Shown here: positions 7,679 to 15,162 of the stretch, piece by piece
How positions within the stretch are numbered: position 1 is the stretch's first letter
Layout of the letters: each line of letters begins with the position of its first letter
Origin: DASSJF01 sp035934535
GTDB taxonomy: Bacteria; Sysuimicrobiota; Sysuimicrobiia; Sysuimicrobiales; Segetimicrobiaceae
Assembly: GCA_035934535.1 (NCBI GenBank)
Contig: DASYXS010000020.1
Coordinates: forward strand, 4,953 to 68,952
Reading direction: 5' to 3'
DNA: 64,000 bases
Position numbers and translations under genes: made by a program
Notes under the pieces: generated by a model
Database searches by the model: none
What the model was told of the DNA's origin: nothing
The model's input: the letters and a program-made list of their open reading frames with translations, nothing else

Positions 7679-8686
7679 GTGGACCGGCGGCCGCTCGGGA
7701 AGACCGGCCTCTCCGTGTCGGCACTCGGCTTCGGCTGCGGCGCGGTGGGCGGGCTCATGGTGCGCGGCGGCCACACCGAGCAGACGACGGCGGTGGCCCG
7801 GGCGCTCGACGCGGGCGTGACCTACTTCGACACGGCGCCGAGCTACGGGGACGGCCGGTCCGAAGAAAACCTCGGCCGTGTGCTGCGCGAACTCGGCGTG
7901 TGGCGCGATGTCGTCGTCGGTACGAAAGTTCGCCTCAGACCGTCCGACCTCGACGATCCCGCCGAGGCGATTCAGCGCTCGTGCGAGGCCAGCCTGCGCC
8001 GGCTCGGACACGACTACGTAGATCTGCTGCAGCTCCACAATCCCATCGCCGAAAGCCGCGAGGCCGCGGCGTCGGTCCGGGGCAGCAGCGGGGCCATCGA
8101 GATCGAGACCGTCTGCGGCGCGGCCGCGGACGGGATGCGCAGGCTCGTTTCCCGCGGCCTCGTTCGCCAGGTCGGGATCACCGGCCTCGGCCAGACGGCG
8201 GCCGTGCACGCCGCGGTGACCTCCGGCACGTTCGCCACGACGCAGGCCTACTTCAACGCGTTGAATCCGAGCGGCGCGTATCCCGGCGCCGCGGGCGGTG
8301 AACAGGACTTCGCGGGCCTCATCGGCGCGGCCGCCGCATCCGGCGTGGGCACGATCGCGATTCGCGTCATGGCCGCGGGGGCGCTGTCGGCGCAGGCGGG
8401 CCGGCATGCCAACGCCGGAGATCCCGGACCGCAGTTGGCCGCGGGCGCCGAATACAGACGCGACGTCGAGCGGGCCGCGGCGATCCGCCGGCTCGCCGCG
8501 GACCTCGGGCACGACGGCCCGATGGAACTGGCCCTCCGCTTCGCCCTCGCGACGCCGGGCCTCTCAACCGTTCTCGTGGGCTATTCCGACCGCGGGCAGC
8601 TCGAAGACGCCCTGCGGTGGACGGAGCGCGGACCGGTCCCCGGTGATGTCGCCGCCCGCGTCGTGGACCTGGCGCGCGCGTCGTAG
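7679..8686 (+). CDS. Aldo/keto reductase family oxidoreductase
   Basis: 335 residues, a TIM-barrel NAD(P)H-dependent reductase. The catalytic tetrad is visible: Asp51 and Tyr56 (FDTAPSYGDG), Lys83 (VGTKVRL) and His120 (LLQLHNP). The N-terminus RPLGKTGLSVSALGFGCG is typical. Residues about 205-225 (YFNALNPSGAYPGAAGG) form a longer loop than usual, likely substrate-specific. The start is GTG 7679, 57 bases after the MoaD-like gene. The aldehyde or ketone substrate is unknown. Confidence 0.93.
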   Translation: MDRRPLGKTGLSVSALGFGCGAVGGLMVRGGHTEQTTAVARALDAGVTYFDTAPSYGDGRSEENLGRVLRELGVWRDVVVGTKVRLRPSDLDDPAEAIQRSCEASLRRLGHDYVDLLQLHNPIAESREAAASVRGSSGAIEIETVCGAAADGMRRLVSRGLVRQVGITGLGQTAAVHAAVTSGTFATTQAYFNALNPSGAYPGAAGGEQDFAGLIGAAAASGVGTIAIRVMAAGALSAQAGRHANAGDPGPQLAAGAEYRRDVERAAAIRRLAADLGHDGPMELALRFALATPGLSTVLVGYSDRGQLEDALRWTERGPVPGDVAARVVDLARAS

Positions 8687-8719
8687 TTTCATCCTTTGCT
8701 CGACGCGTTGGGGGACAGC

Positions 8720-8833
8720 GTGAACGCCGACAGCATCGTGGTGATTCAAGATTTCCCGGTTATGTACGTGGCGGGCAAAGCGGGCACCCCTATCGGCGAA
8801 CAAGCGACCTGGAGGCTCACATCCTGGAAGTGA
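8720..8833 (+). CDS. Possible 37-residue peptide or gene remnant
   Basis: A short open frame from GTG 8720 encodes a peptide starting NADSIVVIQDFPVMYVAGKA. The first half reads like the start of a larger globular protein (alternating hydrophobic strand, then VAGKAG). The frame then ends soon after in GEQATWRLTSWK, so it may be the truncated 5' end of a lost gene. No convincing ribosome site precedes it. It lies in the 160-base gap between the aldo/keto reductase and the convergent prenyltransferase; nothing else is visible in that gap. Confidence 0.25.
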   Translation: MNADSIVVIQDFPVMYVAGKAGTPIGEQATWRLTSWK

Positions 8834-8846
8834 GCCGTAGCCGTAT

Positions 8847-9887
8847 TTAGCGAGGGCCCACGCCGCGCACGAGCGCGCCGAGCGCGAGCCCGGCAATGTA
8901 CACCCACCCGAACAGGCGATTGTGCACGAGCGAGACCCGATGGTACCAGAGCGGCCAGCCGACGTAGCCCGGCGGGGGCGCATCCGGCTTCGGCAAGGCC
9001 GTCACCCGCAGCGCGCGGACCGCACGCGGGAGGGCGACGGCGACCAGCGCCGCGAACGGGGTGATCCCCCGCGTCGCGATGAGGACCGCGACGACCGCGT
9101 ACATCGCCACGATCACCGCGCGGTTGAGTGCGCGCGCCCGCCGGTCCCCGAGGACGACCGGCAGAGTCCGCTGGCCGTGGGCCCGGTCGAAGGCCGCCTG
9201 GTCGATGTGTTTGCCGACGAGGATGGACATGACGCCGAGGCCGTACGGGATCGACGCCCAAAAGGCCGGCCCGGACAGCCGGCCGGTGATCACGAAGTAC
9301 CCGCCGCCCACCATGAGCGGCCCCCACACGAGAAACGCCGCGATCTCTCCCATGCCGACGGCCTTGAGCGGCGTCGGCGCCGCGTCGTAGAGATACATCA
9401 GGAGCAGGCCGGCCGCGGCAAACCCCAACGCGACCGGGCCGCGCGTCGTCCAGAAATACACGATGATCGCCGCCCCGACGGCGGCGAGGATCCCGAGTCC
9501 GGCGAGCAGGCTCCTCGCGTCGAGCACGCCGCTCGCGATCGGGTGGATCGTGTACCGGAGGCGCGGCGAATCCGGCGTGTCGTGGCCCCGCCGGTAGCCG
9601 AAGTAATCGTTGCTGAGGTTGCTGATCGCGTGCGCGGTGACGAAGCCGATGAGGACCAGCAGAAACGCGACGGCGTCGAAGCGCCCGTCCGCGGCGGCGA
9701 GCAGTCCCGCGATGATCGCCGCCTGGGCGGAGATGACGAGAATGACGCTGCGGGCGGAAAAGAGGAACCCCGCGACCGGGTCCAGCGCCGCGCGCGCTTC
9801 AGCGTGAGGCGGATAGAAGCCCACGAACGTCCGCAGCCATAGCCGCGGTCCGCGACTCACGGTTGCGTTGGGTGCTCGTCCGGCCAT
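8847..9887 (-). CDS. UbiA-family prenyltransferase (MenA-like membrane enzyme)
   Basis: 346 residues with about nine membrane helices. UbiA enzymes transfer polyprenyl groups from diphosphates to aromatic acceptors. The first Asp-rich motif is NLSNDYFGYRRGHDTPDS (Asn90, Asp94, Asp103) and the second is GKHIDQAAFDRAHGQRTLP (residues about 222-240). This layout resembles 1,4-dihydroxy-2-naphthoate prenyltransferases, but no other quinone genes are in the window. The start ATG 9887 is plausible. The gene converges with the aldo/keto reductase side and lies in tandem after the MmgE/PrpD gene. Confidence 0.88.
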   Translation of the reverse strand: MAGRAPNATVSRGPRLWLRTFVGFYPPHAEARAALDPVAGFLFSARSVILVISAQAAIIAGLLAAADGRFDAVAFLLVLIGFVTAHAISNLSNDYFGYRRGHDTPDSPRLRYTIHPIASGVLDARSLLAGLGILAAVGAAIIVYFWTTRGPVALGFAAAGLLLMYLYDAAPTPLKAVGMGEIAAFLVWGPLMVGGGYFVITGRLSGPAFWASIPYGLGVMSILVGKHIDQAAFDRAHGQRTLPVVLGDRRARALNRAVIVAMYAVVAVLIATRGITPFAALVAVALPRAVRALRVTALPKPDAPPPGYVGWPLWYHRVSLVHNRLFGWVYIAGLALGALVRGVGPR

Positions 9888-9967
9888 TAGTACACCGCCC
9901 CGATCAAAGTGCCTTCAGAAACATTCCGCGTCCGAGCCCGGCGAGAACAAGGTCCGGTGTCCGCCAC

Positions 9968-11344
9968 CTACGGCGCTCCCGCGGGAATCAACGCCGCCAC
10001 CAGATCGTCGAGGCGGGGGAGGTCTTCCAGCGAGGCGAGGAGCGCAAGGGCCCGATCGGCCTGGACGCGCGGGAGCACCTGCCGGGCGCAGTCGCGGAAC
10101 TTGGCGTGCAGCTCGCCGGCGGCCAGCGGATTCTGGTGCGCCCCGCGCGGATAGTCCACCCGCTTTTCCAATATTGCCCCGCCCCGGCGGCGGATCTTGA
10201 CCACCACGTATCCTTCCTCGATCGCGTTGAATTCCACGGGGATGCCGGGATCCTCGATCGGACGCACGGCCCGAAGCAACGCCTGCGCCTCGGGCCGCTG
10301 CACCATCTCGTCGGTGAACGTGTCGAGCGCGACCCGGCCGTCCAGGACCGCCGCGGCCACCACGTACGGCAGGCTGAACTTCCCTTCCAGCCCCGTGCGG
10401 GGACGATCCCGCGTCACCGCGGCGAGGCCCCCGGGCGGCACCACGACTTCCGCCCCTTCGACGTCCGCGCCCCGCAGCTCGTGTTCCCGCGCGAGGTCGA
10501 GCACGGCGTCGGCGGCACGGTGCGTCGCGTAGCAGCACGGGTACCGCTTCACGTTCATCCCGGGCGAGACCACATCGTACGGGTTGCCGAGCGTCTCGCG
10601 GATGCCGTCGATCGCCGCCTCGCCGTGCGAGAACATCGCGAAGTAGCCGAGCGGCGCCTCCAGAATCGTCGTGTCGCCGGTCATGCCCTTGCGCGCCAGG
10701 CGCGCCGCGAGAACCCCGCAGCGCGCCGCGTGTCCGGGATGGAACGGCTTCGTCATGGTGCCGAAGTTCTGCCGGCTGCCCGATGCCTCGGAAACCGCGA
10801 TCGCCAGCGCGTGCTGCAGCGCCTCCGGCGAGAGTCCCATCAGTTTGCCGGCCGCCATGGCCGCCCCGAGGGTCCCGAGCGTGGACGTCGCATGCCACCC
10901 GACCCGGTAGTGCGCGTTTCCCATCGCCCGGCCGAGCTTCGTCATCACCTCGACGCCGATCACGTAGGCCTCAAGCAGGCGGCGGCCGGAGGCGCCCGTG
11001 CCCTGCGCCGCCGCGAGCGCGGCCGGCAGCATGACCACGCTCGGGTGGCCGATCACCGACGGACTGACGTCGTCGTAGTCGAGCGCGTGTCCGCTCACCC
11101 CGTTGACGAACGCCGCGCCCTCCATCGAGGTGCGAAGCCGCGCGCCGAGCCGGTCGGCAACCGGAGACGCGCCTTCCTCGGCGACCGCGTCGGCGACGAT
11201 ACGCGTCACCGGCTCCCCAGCACCGGCGAGGATAACGGCCACCGTATCGATGATCGCCGATTTGCCCGCATCCAGCACGGCCGCCGGGGCCTCGTCGATC
11301 GAGGCCCGCGCGACCCAGTCCGCCGCGTCCCGCGTGAGTCCCAT
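9968..11344 (-). CDS. MmgE/PrpD family protein
   Basis: 458 residues, the usual length for 2-methylcitrate dehydratase/cis-aconitate decarboxylase-like proteins. Family signatures are GHALDYDDVSPSVIGHPSV (residues about 75-93), GWHATSTLGTLGAAMAAGKL, the long helical domain with KPFHPGHAARCGVLAA, and KRYPCCYATHRAADA. ATG 11344 has GGAGGAT just upstream; the frame stays open further upstream but lacks family similarity there. Context (enolase-type dehydratase, cupins, DUF2848, hydroxylase) fits catabolism of an organic acid, which is inference. Confidence 0.92.
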   Translation of the reverse strand: MGLTRDAADWVARASIDEAPAAVLDAGKSAIIDTVAVILAGAGEPVTRIVADAVAEEGASPVADRLGARLRTSMEGAAFVNGVSGHALDYDDVSPSVIGHPSVVMLPAALAAAQGTGASGRRLLEAYVIGVEVMTKLGRAMGNAHYRVGWHATSTLGTLGAAMAAGKLMGLSPEALQHALAIAVSEASGSRQNFGTMTKPFHPGHAARCGVLAARLARKGMTGDTTILEAPLGYFAMFSHGEAAIDGIRETLGNPYDVVSPGMNVKRYPCCYATHRAADAVLDLAREHELRGADVEGAEVVVPPGGLAAVTRDRPRTGLEGKFSLPYVVAAAVLDGRVALDTFTDEMVQRPEAQALLRAVRPIEDPGIPVEFNAIEEGYVVVKIRRRGGAILEKRVDYPRGAHQNPLAAGELHAKFRDCARQVLPRVQADRALALLASLEDLPRLDDLVAALIPAGAP

Positions 11345-11373
11345 ACGATCCTCCGTTCGCGACCTTCCGCTGT

Positions 11374-11562
11374 TTATGCCGCCGGCCGCCGGGCGCCGTC
11401 GAGAAACAGCGCCAGCCCCGCGAGTCCGAGGAGCGCGCCGGTCACCATCCAGAACCGCGACCCGGTCATGAAGCTTCCCGGCAGCACGCGGATGCCTTGA
11501 AGAAACCAAACTCCGCCGGAGGCGACCATGATCACCCCGAGCACAGCCTCTGCCCTACGCAT
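11374..11562 (-). CDS. Small two-helix membrane protein
   Basis: 62 residues with two hydrophobic helices (residues about 6-24 and 36-56) separated by a loop RVLPGSFMTGSRFW. This WFLQG...LPGSFMTG pattern recurs in small uncharacterised bacterial membrane proteins. ATG 11562 has AAGGAG upstream. It sits 29 bases before the MmgE/PrpD start on the same strand and may be cotranscribed with it. Function unknown. Confidence 0.75.
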   Translation of the reverse strand: MRRAEAVLGVIMVASGGVWFLQGIRVLPGSFMTGSRFWMVTGALLGLAGLALFLDGARRPAA

Positions 11563-11710
11563 TCCCGCATCTCCTTCTTCGTTCGATGGGATATACGCGT
11601 CCCGAGCGGCTTTCCCATCTCGCCGCGGCCTGCCTTGATCTTAGCGGACGGGGAGACTACGCCGCGGCTGGGGAACCAAGATCCGTGACTTTCTTGACGA
11701 GGTGAGGCCG

Positions 11711-12073
11711 ATGCCCAAACTCGAACGCGAATTCTTCCGGCCGGATGACTCGGGCTGGCAGCCCGTCGTCGGATCGCCCACCATGGGCGCCGGCGGTCCG
11801 GGCATCATGCAGAAGATCCTCAGCCGGGACGAGGAGAGCGGCGACGTCACGCGGCTGCTCCGGTTCGAGGGCGGCGCGGAGACGGCGGGCACCATCGCCC
11901 ACGACTTCTGGGAAGAGGTGTGGATCCTGGAAGGCGAGCTGGTCGACCTCGGCAAAAAACAGGCCTACACGGCGGGGATGTACGCGTGCCGTCCGCCGGG
12001 GATGCCCCACGGTCCCTACCGCGTGCCCAAGGGGTGTATGACGTTGGAGTTCCGGTACCACAAGAAATCCTAG
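11711..12073 (+). CDS. Cupin-domain protein
   Basis: 120 residues, a single small beta-barrel. Cupin features are AGTIAHDFWEEVWILEGELVDL (residues about 58-80) and GMYACRPPGMPHGPY (residues about 89-103), where His and Glu side chains would bind a metal. ATG 11711 follows GAGGTGAGG, which decides this start over GTG 11702. It precedes the DUF2848 gene by 14 bases on the same strand, so the two are probably one transcript. ChrR-like or dioxygenase-like roles are possible; neither can be chosen. Confidence 0.87.
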   Translation: MPKLEREFFRPDDSGWQPVVGSPTMGAGGPGIMQKILSRDEESGDVTRLLRFEGGAETAGTIAHDFWEEVWILEGELVDLGKKQAYTAGMYACRPPGMPHGPYRVPKGCMTLEFRYHKKS

Positions 12074-12087
12074 CGGCGCGCGCAGCG

Positions 12088-12831
12088 ATGACCGGCCTCG
12101 ACCTGACGCTCAGGCAGAACGGCCGTGCCGCCGCGGTCCGCTTCGAGGTGCGCCGCGTGATCAACGCCGGCTTCACCGGCCGCGACCGGGCCGCCGTGCA
12201 GCGGCACATCGACGAGCTGCGGGCCCACGGCGTGCCGTGTCCGGACCGTACCCCGGTCCTCTATCCCAAGATGGCCAGCCTGATCACGACCGCGGCGGAG
12301 ATCGAAGTCCTCGGCGCGGAGACCTCGGGCGAGGCGGAGTTCGTGCTGCTCGTGGCGCCGGATCGGGTCCTCGTCGCGGCCGGCAGCGATCACACGGACC
12401 GCGGACTCGAACGGACGACTATCGAGAAGGCGAAGCTCGTCGCGCCCAACGTGATCGCGACCGACGTGTGGGACCTCGCCGACGTGCGCGACGGCTGGGA
12501 CGATCTGGTGCTCGCCAGCCACACGACGGCGGACGGCCGGCGGACGCCGTACCAGCAGGGGCGCCTCGCGGACATGATGCGGCCGGACGATCTGTTGGCT
12601 CTCGTGCGCGCCCGCGTGGAGGGCGATCTCGGCGGAACCGCGATCTATTCGGGCACGCTGGCGCTGCTCGGCGGGACGCTCATATACGGGGAGCGGTTCG
12701 AGGTCGAACTGCGCGACGAGCGGCGCGGACGGGCGCTTCGCTGCGACTACCGTGTCACCCCGATCCGATGGCTGAAGACTCCCTATGTCAAGAGCATAGG
12801 GCAAGGGACGGATGCGCAGATCGAGCCTTAA
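12088..12831 (+). CDS. DUF2848 family protein with an IS-altered C-terminus
   Basis: 247 residues. Family features are FEVRRVINAGFTGRD at the start, CPDRTPVLYPKMASLIT (residues about 51-67), FVLLVAPDRVLVAAGSDHTDR (residues about 85-105), and SGTLALLGGTLIYGERFEVEL near the end. DUF2848 proteins resemble FAH-fold hydrolases and often lie among acid-catabolism genes; the reaction is unknown. The last 16 or so residues (KTPYVKSIGQGTDAQIEP) overlap a hairpin and the 3' end of the decayed IS110 element. The native tail may thus have been replaced or extended by the insertion. Confidence 0.85.
   Translation: MTGLDLTLRQNGRAAAVRFEVRRVINAGFTGRDRAAVQRHIDELRAHGVPCPDRTPVLYPKMASLITTAAEIEVLGAETSGEAEFVLLVAPDRVLVAAGSDHTDRGLERTTIEKAKLVAPNVIATDVWDLADVRDGWDDLVLASHTTADGRRTPYQQGRLADMMRPDDLLALVRARVEGDLGGTAIYSGTLALLGGTLIYGERFEVELRDERRGRALRCDYRVTPIRWLKTPYVKSIGQGTDAQIEP
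12781..12801. repeat. 7-bp inverted repeat at the end of the IS110-type transposase
   Basis: CCCTATG (12781-12787) and CATAGGG (12795-12801) are perfect inverted arms around a 7-base loop that contains the transposase stop codon (12788-12790, read on the minus strand). It may mark the downstream end of the element or act as a weak transcription stop. Confidence 0.6.
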
Positions 12832-13879
12832 GGAAGAGGGACTCATCATAGAGCCGATGGTCGCGGCGCATGGCAATGATGAGGCGCAGCCAGACGTTGT
12901 CGAGCATCCGGACCGCCTCGGCATGTTTCTTGCCGCGCAGCCGGGCGCGCGTGTAGTACGCCTTCGCCCACTCGCAGCGTCGGATGCTCGCAAACGCGAA
13001 CTGCCACAGCGTCTCGCGCAAGGGATGAATGCAGGCCCGGCGACCATGGACCGTGCGAATGGTACCGCTTTTCCGGGTGACGGGTGCGGTACCGGCCTCG
13101 CACTGGGCGGAACTGGCATCGCGATACCGGTCGCGATTGTCGCCCAGTTCTCCGACCATCCTGGCGGCGAGAAGAGCTGCAGCGCCTGGCAGGCTGTCGT
13201 AGAGCTCGCCGTCAGGATGGAGTCTCAATATTCGCTGAATCTCCCGATCGTACGCATCGAGGTGCTCCGCGAGCGTCTGCAACTGGGATACCAGCGTGCC
13301 AGCCAGGCGGGCCTTGGCGCGAACGAGAGGCGGCGCGATGTGAAACCCGCGGGCGTGCGTCCGCGCATGAATCTCCGCCGCCCGGTCCCGGCTATGCGGA
13401 CAATGATGACCACGCAGGAACGTCTCGAGCTGCGCTGCCGAGACGGCCTGCAACGCCTCGCGGGTCGGAAAGGCCTGCAGCAGCGCCAAGGCCACGGGCC
13501 GGTCGGGATCCACAAACAGGGTCAAAAACTCCGGGAAATAGGCCTTCAAGCAGGCCGTCAGCTGATTGCTGAGCATAGTGCGGGTCCGCACCAACTCGGC
13601 GCGATCCCGGGTCAGCGCCCGCAGCTCCTGGGCGGTCTCCGAGTCCGACAGCAATGGCCGATACAATGCCCGATCGGTCCGCAGCAGCGTCGCCAGGACC
13701 CACGCATCGCGCAGATCCGATTTGGCGCCGGCGACGCGAAACCGCTCCCGACGGCGGTCGACCGCTTTGGGATTGATGGCGTATGATCGAGCGTCCCGGT
13801 GGCCAGCGTGGTCCCGCTCTCGTCCATCAGACAATAGACGTGCTCAGTGTCAGCCCACTCGGATTCCGACCAACAGCAC
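12788..13879 (-). pseudogene. IS110-family DEDD transposase, frameshifted and internally deleted
   Basis: The C-terminal two thirds are intact in one frame: AINPKAVDRRRERFRVAGAKSDLRDAW, the helical middle, and SLPGAAALLAARMVGELGD with TRKSGTIRTV (transposase_20 domain). The N-terminus is broken. From GTG 13879 the reading LLVGI is shifted by one base into EWADTEHVYCLMDESGTTLATGTLDH. That in turn joins directly, in another frame, to SYAINPKAVD near 13777, so the roughly 50 residues that normally separate the two are missing and at least two frame changes are present. A GGGGGGTGGGA ribosome site precedes 13879. The enzyme is almost certainly inactive. Confidence 0.85.
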
Positions 13880-14124
13880 CGGTCCCACCCCCCGACAGCG
13901 TCTTGAGGGCACCACGCGCGGCGTCGCCACAGCCTCTTATCACGGCGGCGTTCCAGACGCATCTCCCTATCGGTAGTCGCATGCCGCGCCGCTCCCGGGG
14001 AGGGATAGTCTTCAGATGGCGGTCGAGCCGCAAAGGAGACTTGATCTTCTCCCCGAGAGTGGCATCCCTCGACCGCTATGGTTCGACAAGACCGTAAGCA
14101 CTATGACATAAGAGGGAGACGCTG

Positions 14125-15114
14125 ATGGCAAAGGTGAAATTCGGGGTATGGGTGCCCACGTACGCGTGGACCGACGCGGGTCCGGCGCGCCTCCGGCGTC
14201 TGACGTCCTGCGTGCAGAAATGCGAGCAGTACGACTTCGACGTGTGGGTGATCGACCATCTCCTGACCGCGCCGGGGCTCTACGGCATGGCGTGGCTGGA
14301 GCCGCTCAACGCGCTCGCCTACGCCGCGGCGCTCACCACCCGCGTGCGCCTCGCCACCGGCATCCTCGTGCTGCCGGTGCGGCATCCCGTGATACTGGCG
14401 AAGGAGATCGCGACCCTGTGCCACCTGTCGGGCGGCCGGTTCGTCTTCGGCATCGGCCCCGGCTGGTATGCGCAGGAGTTCACGGTCACCGGCTCGCGGA
14501 TCGAGGAGCGGGGCCGCCGCACCGATGAGATCCTCGAGGCGGTCACGCTGCTGCTGAGCCGGCCGAACGCATCGTACAAGGGCCGCTACTATCAGTTCGA
14601 CGACGTGACGATCGACCCGCGGCCGGCCGCGCTGCCCGAGATCTGGGTCTCCGGCGGGTCGCGCGTCCCCGATCCTGACGAGCACGACGTCCCGTTCATG
14701 TCGAAGGCCGTCCTCACCCGCATCGTGAAGGCGGGGAATTGGCTCTCCCGCTGCTCCGGCACGCAGGAGTGGGTCAAGCGCGATTGGGACCAGATCCAGG
14801 CCCACGCGCGGACGATGGGGAAGGACCCCGCGGCGATGTCCTTCGGACACTGTAACTTCACCCACCTCGTCGAGAAAGGCGACCAAGCGAAGGCCTTGAG
14901 CGAGTCGCGCGAGCCGTTCATCCGCGTGATGGGCACGCATCGCTCGTACGAGCACTTACAGGAGTGCTACATGATCGGCAGCATCGACCGGATCACCGCG
15001 CGGGTCGCCGACCTGGTGGAGGCCGGCCTCACCTACCTGGTCCTCGGGCCGGTGACCGACGACCCGGCCCAGGTCGACCTGATCGCCCGGCACGTGGCGC
15101 CCAACTTTGCCTGA
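14125..15114 (+). CDS. Luciferase-like (LLM class) F420- or flavin-dependent oxidoreductase
   Basis: 329 residues. Bacterial luciferase-like TIM-barrel features are VKFGVWVPTY at the start, FDVWVIDHLL, LTTRVRLATGILVLPVRHP (residues about 72-90), LSGGRFVFGIGPGWYAQEF (residues about 104-122) and the mid-protein GRYYQFDDVTIDPRP. ATG 14125 follows AGAGGGAGACGCTG. It lies 48 bases before the molybdenum-hydroxylase gene on the same strand, suggesting a shared pathway. F420 versus FMN and the substrate are undetermined. Confidence 0.92.
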   Translation: MAKVKFGVWVPTYAWTDAGPARLRRLTSCVQKCEQYDFDVWVIDHLLTAPGLYGMAWLEPLNALAYAAALTTRVRLATGILVLPVRHPVILAKEIATLCHLSGGRFVFGIGPGWYAQEFTVTGSRIEERGRRTDEILEAVTLLLSRPNASYKGRYYQFDDVTIDPRPAALPEIWVSGGSRVPDPDEHDVPFMSKAVLTRIVKAGNWLSRCSGTQEWVKRDWDQIQAHARTMGKDPAAMSFGHCNFTHLVEKGDQAKALSESREPFIRVMGTHRSYEHLQECYMIGSIDRITARVADLVEAGLTYLVLGPVTDDPAQVDLIARHVAPNFA

Positions 15115-15162
15115 GCCGCCGGGCGCGGCGGGCGGCGTCCGGGCCCGCGGCGGCCCTCCCGC

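Larger units (their letters stand above)
12781..14100 (-). mobile_element. Degenerate IS110-family insertion sequence
   Basis: The element comprises the transposase pseudogene, the 7-bp inverted repeat at its 3' end, and about 220 bases of AT-richer non-coding DNA (13880-14100) upstream of the transposase. In the IS110 group that upstream region normally carries the bridge RNA. I cannot fold it with confidence. The outer ends are estimated from the end of DUF2848 similarity on one side and the ribosome site of the gene at 14125 on the other; target core repeats were not identified. Confidence 0.6.
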
